Below, piece by piece: positions 43,207 through 48,626 of a stretch of 48,626 nt of DNA. Below the pieces are notes generated by a model that was given only the letters and a program-made list of their open reading frames with translations, did no database searches and was not told where the DNA came from. The first letter of the stretch is position 1. Each line of letters starts with the position of its first letter. The DNA is taken from assembly GCA_016927755.1 (NCBI GenBank), contig JAFGLZ010000216.1, positions 1 to 48,626 on the forward strand, written 5' to 3'. The position numbers and the translations under genes are program-made. This DNA comes from Phycisphaerae bacterium. GTDB lineage: Bacteria > Planctomycetota > Phycisphaerae > UBA1845 > JAFGLZ01.

Positions 43207-45465
43207 TCACATGTCCGAGGAGAGACGGGCCAAGAAACGGGTCGTAGATCGCCGTTTCCAGACCCGTCTGAGCAGCAGGTGGAAGGCGGGGATCAGGAGA
43301 GGGCGGACCAGAAACGTATCGATGAGGATGCCGGCGGACATGGCGAAGCCCAACTGCTCCATTAGCTTCAGACCGCTGGCCATCAGCGAGCCGAGCGTGG
43401 CGGCCATGATGACTCCGCAACTGCTGATGATCGAGCCGGTGCGGACGATGGCGCGCTCGGTCGCCTCCTTCTCGTCGAAATGCTCACGTTCTTGGAAGAG
43501 CCGGCTGGCGAGAAAGATGTTGTAGTCCTGTCCGACGGCTACGATGATCACGAACAGGAAGAGCTTGGCCTTCCAATCGACGCCGTCTTGGCCCAGCAGG
43601 CCGACGAAGACCCACTCGGTGATGCCCAGGGTGGCCAGGTAGGTCATCAGCGTGGCTGCCAACATGAAGATGCTGAGCGGAATGTCTCGGATCAGGACCA
43701 CGACGATGAGTAGGATTACGCTGATGACCAGGACCGTCACGCGCTTGTGATCGGCCGTGCTGTAGTCGCGGATGTCGATCATGTACGGCGTGAGTCCGCA
43801 GGCAAGGATCTCGGCCTTTCCGCCCAGGACGCGATCGGAGACCTGATCGGCGATCTGGCGGGCGTGGGTGATGGTGCGGAAGGCCTCTTCCACGAAGGGT
43901 TGGTGCTTCGTCACGAACTCGATCCGCATTGCTGGCGGGTTGTCGCCCAGGTACTCCCCCGCGATTCGAGTCGCGGCGACGAGTCGCAGCATCCGTCCTT
44001 GTTCCCGAACGCGCCTGTCCAACCCCAGCGGCTCGGTCAGGCTGCGAACGTCGGTGATGTCCTCGACGGCGCAGAGGTCCGCCGTCAACTGTTCAGCGAG
44101 CTTCGTGGCGAGCTTCGCATCAGCGAGTGCTGGGTGCCTAACGACGATCGTGGTCGCAAAGGCCTCTCCGGGAGGGAAGTGGTCCTCGGCCATTTCCGCT
44201 CCTCGCGAGGAGCTGGCCCCCGGGGGGAGCTCTGCGATCGTGTCATAGCGGAACTCCATCCGCACGGCCGTCCAAATCGGCACGGCCATCGCGGCGAACC
44301 CGATAAGCAACACCCTGCCCGGTCGAGCGACGACGATGGCGGCCAGGCGCGTCCAGATCTGGCGCTGGCCGATGACTCCGCGGCTCTTGAAATGCCCGGG
44401 CCAGAACAGCCGATTGCCGATGAGGACGACCATCGCGGGAACGAGCGTCAGCGACGCCGCCAGCGCCAGGGCCAGCACGAGTCCCAGGACCTTCCCGGCA
44501 TTGCGGCTGAGGACAAAGTCGGCGGCCATCATCATGGCTAGCCCGAAGATGATCGTGCCCGCGCTGGCGACGATCGCGGGCCCCACGGCCTTCATCGTGC
44601 GACTGGCGGCCGTGACGGCGTCGATGCGGCTTAGTCGTTCCTCACGGTACCTCGCGATCCAGAAGAGTGCATAGTCGGTGCCGGCGCCGAAGAGCAGCAC
44701 GACCGTAAACATCTTCTCGATGGACGACACGGGCCAGCCGGCCTGGGCCAGCAGGCTGAGTACTTGGAAGGCCCCGAAGACGCTCAGGCCGATCGAGACG
44801 AGAGGGACAAGCGCGCCCAATGGAGCACGATAGACGACGGCCAGGATGACCATGACGGCTACGACCGTTACCCACATCGTCCGGTCGAGGGCCTTCTTGG
44901 CCCCGCTGCTGTAATCACGACCGACGCCAGCGGAGCCGGAGAACTCGACGGCCAAACCCTCGGGCCGGTCCGACCGGGCCAGGCGCTCGACCGCGTCGAC
45001 CGCTTGCTTGGCCTTCATCGTGATGAAGTTGACGGGCAGGTTGACGATGATCAGGCCGACCTGGTTGTCCGCGCTGAGGAGCTTTCGGGCAAGGAACGGC
45101 TGCAGGTCCGGCGATCGGACCCTCCAGGCGTACTTCTCGCCGATCTCAGCGACGTTGCGCTCGTTCTCTTGGACGATTGCCTTGGCCAGGCGAGCCATGT
45201 ATGAGCGGTCGGCTGAGGTCAGACCCGTGGGCCGATAACACACGACGATAATCTGACTACGGGCGGCGGAGAGGGGAAAGGTCTTGACGAGGAATTCGAA
45301 GGCCTGGTTGTTGGGGGCCTTCGGCGGCAGGAGGCTGTCCGGCTCGCTGTGGATCAACTCCTCCGGCGGGGGAGCACAGATGCGCAGCACCACGACGAAT
45401 GTGATCCACCCGACGATCCACATGACGGGATGCCGTGCGACGGAAGCTCCTAACCGGCCAAACAT
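43207..45465 (-). CDS. MMPL-family RND transporter
   Basis: A 752-residue inner-membrane protein with the twofold RND layout: one helix, a large outer domain (about 35-200), five to six helices, a second outer domain, and the remaining helices. Proton-relay segments GAGTDYALFWIARYREE and AVGQDYNIFLASRL hold the paired D-Y motif typical of MMPL and HpnN. These transporters export lipids such as hopanoids or complex envelope lipids. The membrane protein at 45568-46317 is encoded 102 bp upstream and the ABC exporter downstream, all leftward, which fits an envelope-lipid set. No periplasmic adaptor or outer-membrane channel gene is nearby. Confidence 0.9.
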   Translation of the reverse strand: MFGRLGASVARHPVMWIVGWITFVVVLRICAPPPEELIHSEPDSLLPPKAPNNQAFEFLVKTFPLSAARSQIIVVCYRPTGLTSADRSYMARLAKAIVQENERNVAEIGEKYAWRVRSPDLQPFLARKLLSADNQVGLIIVNLPVNFITMKAKQAVDAVERLARSDRPEGLAVEFSGSAGVGRDYSSGAKKALDRTMWVTVVAVMVILAVVYRAPLGALVPLVSIGLSVFGAFQVLSLLAQAGWPVSSIEKMFTVVLLFGAGTDYALFWIARYREERLSRIDAVTAASRTMKAVGPAIVASAGTIIFGLAMMMAADFVLSRNAGKVLGLVLALALAASLTLVPAMVVLIGNRLFWPGHFKSRGVIGQRQIWTRLAAIVVARPGRVLLIGFAAMAVPIWTAVRMEFRYDTIAELPPGASSSRGAEMAEDHFPPGEAFATTIVVRHPALADAKLATKLAEQLTADLCAVEDITDVRSLTEPLGLDRRVREQGRMLRLVAATRIAGEYLGDNPPAMRIEFVTKHQPFVEEAFRTITHARQIADQVSDRVLGGKAEILACGLTPYMIDIRDYSTADHKRVTVLVISVILLIVVVLIRDIPLSIFMLAATLMTYLATLGITEWVFVGLLGQDGVDWKAKLFLFVIIVAVGQDYNIFLASRLFQEREHFDEKEATERAIVRTGSIISSCGVIMAATLGSLMASGLKLMEQLGFAMSAGILIDTFLVRPLLIPAFHLLLRRVWKRRSTTRFLARLSSDM

Positions 45466-45567
45466 GCGGAGGAATGGTACAGTCCGCCTGCTCGTGGGTC
45501 AAAGCGCGGGGCGTCGCCGCCGGCGGCGGATTCGCAGGGGGTCAGCGCGTCGGCATGTGAGGCCGTA

Positions 45568-46317
45568 CTACCCGTTTCTTGATAGTACCCGTATGAGCCC
45601 GACCACGCCCCGCACGATCAGCGTGATCATGAGCAGCAGCAGCAGGACACCCACCGAGAAGCTCAGGATCGGCCAGCTTCCCTTGAGGGCGGTCACCGTG
45701 CTGGGGGCGGCGGATCCGAGTAGGGCGATCGCCAGGCCCACGAGCACGATCGCGCCGAGGGAGCCGCGGAGATTGCCGGGCAGCGGCGCCATGCGGACCG
45801 TCAGGCAGATGACGAGATAGAGAAAGGCGATCGATTTCCAGTCGATCAGGTTGGCGCGGAGTATCCCATCGACCATTCGCTCGACCAGCGAGATGCTGTC
45901 GCGAAGCAACGCCCAAAACGCGGCCAGGGACATGGGCAGCTTCTGCGTGACGGTCTGGTCTGCCACCTTTCCGATGATCTCGCCGCCGAGCATCTGCGTG
46001 GCCCAGTAGATGCCCGTAGCGCAGGCCACCAGCGGCAACATGGCCACGAGGATGGAGCCGACGATCGGGATCTTGGGCTGCGGCTTCTGGTCGGTCTGGG
46101 GCTCGCCGGCCTCATCGTCTTTCATCAGCGTCGTGTTATTGACGGTTCCTCCCGTGACGAGGACGCCCACGATCCGCCCGAGCTGCGCCAAGAGGGTCCC
46201 AGGCAGTAGAATCGAGTTGACCACGCGCGGCCTGACCATACCGGACCAGAGCTGGTGAACGCCCCAGGCCACGAATACGATGACCAACAGCCAGAATGTC
46301 ATGGCGGCGTAGAACAT
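45568..46317 (-). CDS. Multi-pass membrane protein, unknown function
   Basis: A 249-residue protein with about five hydrophobic segments: near 4-22, 85-108, 165-185, 190-210 and 220-243. A polar, charged stretch (about 60-82, with KDDEAGEPQTDQKPQPK) separates the first two. I recognise no family motif. AAGGAG six bases before the ATG at 46317 decides the start; a longer frame reaching 46506 has no ribosome site. The gene lies directly upstream of the MMPL transporter on the same strand and may serve the same export process. It is divergent from the VPEP-anchored protein gene. Confidence 0.7.
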   Translation of the reverse strand: MFYAAMTFWLLVIVFVAWGVHQLWSGMVRPRVVNSILLPGTLLAQLGRIVGVLVTGGTVNNTTLMKDDEAGEPQTDQKPQPKIPIVGSILVAMLPLVACATGIYWATQMLGGEIIGKVADQTVTQKLPMSLAAFWALLRDSISLVERMVDGILRANLIDWKSIAFLYLVICLTVRMAPLPGNLRGSLGAIVLVGLAIALLGSAAPSTVTALKGSWPILSFSVGVLLLLLMITLIVRGVVGLIRVLSRNG

Positions 46318-46579
46318 CGGCGACTCCTTGTCCATCGGTTCGCAGGGAATCTCCCGCCTCGCTCTGCAGCTAGTTATCGGTCGTCGGGTCCGGCGGGGTT
46401 GAATGGTTCGAGCCGCCGGTCTTGTCAGGCATGCGAGGGGGTGCGTTGCGAAGAGACACAACCGCCTTGCTTGACACTTGATACGATCGTGATCGGCGCC
46501 TACCAATACTGTGGGGCGATGACCCCGGCCGGGGCGGACTCGTCGGGGAAGGGCGGTGACGCCAGGAGCGAGAGACAGA

Positions 46580-47377
46580 GTGATTCTGACAGGGATTGTG
46601 GGAGCACAGGGACGAGGCTTGGCCGTGTGCCTTCTCGTGTTGGCGGCGGTGGCGGAGGGAGCGATCGCGGCACCGATCGTTCTGGAGGACGTCCCAGCCT
46701 ATCGTTGGTATCACGGATGCGGACCGACCGCGGCGGCCTGCGTTTTCGGCTACTGGGACCTCCATGGCTACTCGAACCTTTTCGATGCCGCCGGCGACGA
46801 CCTCCTCTGGACCGGCAACGTGATGGACCAGATTTCCAGCCCCGAGCACAACGCCAAGTACGACCACGAAGACGACCCCAACCTGCCCGATCCGCCGATG
46901 ACAAGCATCGCCGACTGGTTTCGCACCTCGGTCGATCCGCTGGACTACGGGTGGAGCTACCTCTCCTACGCCGACGACGCCTTCATCGGTTACGCGTCCT
47001 ATCGGGGCTACGAGTTCGATTCGTGGTACGCAAGTCTGAAGTCGGGGCGTTTCGGCTGGCAGGACCTCGTTGACGAGATCGATGCCGGCCGGCCGATGAT
47101 GTTCCTCGTGGACACGGCAGGGGACGGGCGGACCAATCACTTCGTTCCCGTTCTGGGCTACGACGATCGAGGTGACGAGGGTTTGTGGTACGGCGTGTAC
47201 AGCGTGTCTTGGCTCGGTGAGTTGGAGAACGTGTTCTGGTATCAGTTCCGCCCGATGAGCACGGAGTACACGTGGGGCGTGTCATCAGGGATCTTCGTTC
47301 AGCCGGTGCCGGAGCCTCTGAGCGTATTACTACTGACGATCGGAGGCATCGCCCTGGCCCGTCGGCGCGCGGGCTAA
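46580..47377 (+). CDS. PEP-CTERM-anchored C39-like cysteine protease candidate
   Basis: A 265-residue exported protein. A signal peptide (about 1-31) is followed by a domain with WYHGCGPTAAACVFGYWD, in which C47 sits at a helix start as in C39-type and papain-fold peptidases. H187 (NHFVPVLGYDD) and D195 could complete the active site. The C-terminus is VPEP, a hydrophobic helix and RRRAG, the PEP-CTERM signal recognised by exosortase and common in planctomycetes. The protein is thus probably processed and linked to the envelope or matrix. The GTG at 46580 is preferred because GAGAG lies six bases upstream. Whether it cuts peptides is inference from three residues and fold-like context. Confidence 0.72.
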   Translation: MILTGIVGAQGRGLAVCLLVLAAVAEGAIAAPIVLEDVPAYRWYHGCGPTAAACVFGYWDLHGYSNLFDAAGDDLLWTGNVMDQISSPEHNAKYDHEDDPNLPDPPMTSIADWFRTSVDPLDYGWSYLSYADDAFIGYASYRGYEFDSWYASLKSGRFGWQDLVDEIDAGRPMMFLVDTAGDGRTNHFVPVLGYDDRGDEGLWYGVYSVSWLGELENVFWYQFRPMSTEYTWGVSSGIFVQPVPEPLSVLLLTIGGIALARRRAG

Positions 47378-47431
47378 CGTGTTGGCGGTTGAGCTGTGGG
47401 ATGGCAAACTGACCCGACCGTCTATATCTTC

Positions 47432-47460
47432 TTGACGCCAAAGCCTGTAGGGGGTATCTC
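47432..47460 (+). promoter_or_regulatory. Possible promoter of the FHA gene
   Basis: TTGACG (47432-47437), 17 bp and TATCTC (47455-47460). The -35 matches others in the window, while the -10 is weak. It would leave a leader of about 130 bases before the FHA gene. Confidence 0.3.
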
Positions 47461-47596
47461 CTAAAGGCGATCCTGTCGATCGGCTGTGCCGCGTGTCCCG
47501 AGGGATCGGGGGTGATCTCATTGCCTCGGGTCGGACGGCGGCCTATGTTTCTGTAGCCAGCGGCGCGTCTTGCGAGGTCCCAAGTCTGGGGTGACG

Positions 47597-48190
47597 ATGT
47601 CCGAAAACGACTCCATCGCGTCCAAACTCGATCCAGCTTTTATCGAGCTGATGATCAAGGAGCTTGCGGGTCAGTCTCGTGTAGCGGCGACGTCGGATCA
47701 TGGCTCGCCGCGATCATCCGAGGCCGAACCGCCCGACGAGTCTTTCGAAGCCATGGTGTTGGGCGAATCGGACGTTCGGGCAAATGACGCGACGCCCCTC
47801 GAGCCTCTTCCCGCCATCAGCGATGAGACTCCTGAAGAGCAGCCCGCGCCGCCGCGACGGGAGCGTCCTTCCGAAGACTCGACGGCCGAGACGAAGATTC
47901 TGCTCCTTATCACCGAACCCCAACTTCGTGAACGCGTATTTCGCTTGCACCGTAAGCCGGTCGTGATCGGTCGGAGTCGCGAGTGCGACATCATGATCAA
48001 GGACCAGAAGGCCAGCCGGCAGCACGCCCGCGTCGAGCAAATGGAGGGGCGGATCATGGTCGAGGATCTGGGAAGCCAGAACGGGACGCGCGTCAACGGG
48101 CAACTCATCCGACGACCTTACGAGGTCATTTCCGGCGACCAAATCACGATCGGTCGGACGGTCGTTCGGGTCCGACGCACCAAGGAGTGA
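47597..48190 (+). CDS. FHA-domain protein
   Basis: A 197-residue cytoplasmic protein. The first 100 residues are acidic and Pro-rich and probably disordered, apart from a short helix (PAFIELMIKELAG). The C-terminal 85 residues are an FHA domain, with VVIGRSRECDI, the SRQHA segment that contacts phosphothreonine, and DLGSQNGTRVNG. It should bind a Thr-phosphorylated partner, perhaps a substrate of a planctomycete Ser/Thr kinase. The ATG at 47597 follows a GGGGTGA ribosome site. A nine-residue longer start at 47570 is possible. The next gene begins eight bases after the stop, so the two are co-transcribed. Confidence 0.9.
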   Translation: MSENDSIASKLDPAFIELMIKELAGQSRVAATSDHGSPRSSEAEPPDESFEAMVLGESDVRANDATPLEPLPAISDETPEEQPAPPRRERPSEDSTAETKILLLITEPQLRERVFRLHRKPVVIGRSRECDIMIKDQKASRQHARVEQMEGRIMVEDLGSQNGTRVNGQLIRRPYEVISGDQITIGRTVVRVRRTKE

Positions 48191-48198
48191 AGACACGG

Positions 48199-48626
48199 AT
48201 GCGTATCGGTCTGCGGGTCTGTGCGTGGGGTTTAGTGGCGTCGGTCCTTGTGGCGACGCCCGCCATCGGCGAGCAAGCGGACTCACCTGCCGAGGAGGGC
48301 CCGGAACCGACGGCCTCGGCGCCGGCGAAACCGAAGAGCAAGGCACCAACAACAACGACGACGAGCGCGCCAGCTCGGCGGCCTCCGCGCGCGGTATTGC
48401 CCAATCTGATCCGACCAGTGGGATTCGGGGTGTTGTGCGGATGGATTCTGGCATGTCTGTACTTCGCTTCGTGGGGACAGCTCAAGTCGGGCGTGCCTCC
48501 CGAGCAGCGGGCGACCGTCAACCTATTCTTGCTGGTCACCGGGCCCGTGGGGTGGGTCTGCTTCGAGGTCGTTCGGCGCAACCCGAAGCTCAGAGACTCT
48601 CTTGACGATCTCCTCAGCAGGGTGGC
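48199..48626 (+). CDS. Membrane protein, cut by the window end
   Basis: The ATG at 48199 opens a frame of at least 142 codons that runs off the right edge. It begins with a signal peptide or helix (about 1-23), followed by a Pro-, Thr- and Ala-rich linker (about 25-60). Two hydrophobic segments come next (about 72-88 and 103-118), separated by a short polar stretch, and the visible end is charged. I recognise no family. It lies eight bases after the FHA gene and may be its partner. A link to secretion or kinase signalling cannot be judged from this part. Confidence 0.6.
   Translation, partial: MRIGLRVCAWGLVASVLVATPAIGEQADSPAEEGPEPTASAPAKPKSKAPTTTTTSAPARRPPRAVLPNLIRPVGFGVLCGWILACLYFASWGQLKSGVPPEQRATVNLFLLVTGPVGWVCFEVVRRNPKLRDSLDDLLSRV

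Noticed and set aside
46471..46499. Perfect TTGACA upstream of the PEP-CTERM gene
   Set aside because: No acceptable -10 hexamer lies at 15-19 bp, so it was not called a promoter.

Overview
The window looks like a chromosomal piece of a Planctomycetota bacterium, probably of the Phycisphaerae or Sedimentisphaerales kind. The grounds are high GC, a secreted protein with a C-terminal VPEP sorting signal, several secreted glycoside hydrolases including a GH127, large conserved membrane proteins, and many genes preceded by weak ribosome sites. No phage, transposase or CRISPR array was seen. The taxonomic call is inference.

Layout. Bases 1-441 hold the 3' end of a mobA-like gene and a tRNA-Pro. 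Bases 612-16688 are mainly a carbohydrate region: a PhoD-like phosphatase, then GH127, GH43, a LamG/beta-propeller protein and GH9 in a row, a 51-residue membrane protein with a cardiolipin synthase, an alpha/beta-hydrolase lipoprotein, and a GH78-type rhamnosidase. Bases 16765-20652 carry pheS-pheT behind what reads as a complete transcription attenuator: promoter, Phe-rich leader peptide, antiterminator and terminator. Bases 20675-25945 hold a degenerate Gfo/Idh/MocA protein, a tandem ACT protein, a kinase resembling mitochondrial pyruvate dehydrogenase kinase, and zwf.

Bases 26268-33211, all leftward, are the most unusual part. Two near-identical ArsR regulators each have a consensus promoter whose start point falls on the ATG, which suggests leaderless mRNA. 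Each regulator is linked to a small four-cysteine protein of the same unrecognised family. One module also carries a membrane-anchored thioredoxin. The other leads into NuoE-, NuoF- and HoxU-like subunits, a four-cluster ferredoxin and two MetV-like cysteine proteins. This has the make-up of a flavin and iron-sulfur NAD(P)H oxidoreductase like HydABC, but no hydrogenase, formate dehydrogenase or MetF catalytic subunit is encoded. I read it as a redox-regulated electron-transfer system of unknown substrate.

Bases 33379-40802 hold a DegT-family aminotransferase, a LarA-type nickel racemase homologue and two paralogous hybrid histidine kinases, the first with a damaged N-terminus. Bases 40845-46317 encode leftward an MsbA-type exporter with a large PDZ-like outer loop, an MMPL/RND transporter and a multi-pass membrane protein, suggesting envelope lipid export. 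The right end has a VPEP-anchored C39-like cysteine protease candidate, an FHA protein and a truncated membrane protein that runs off the window.
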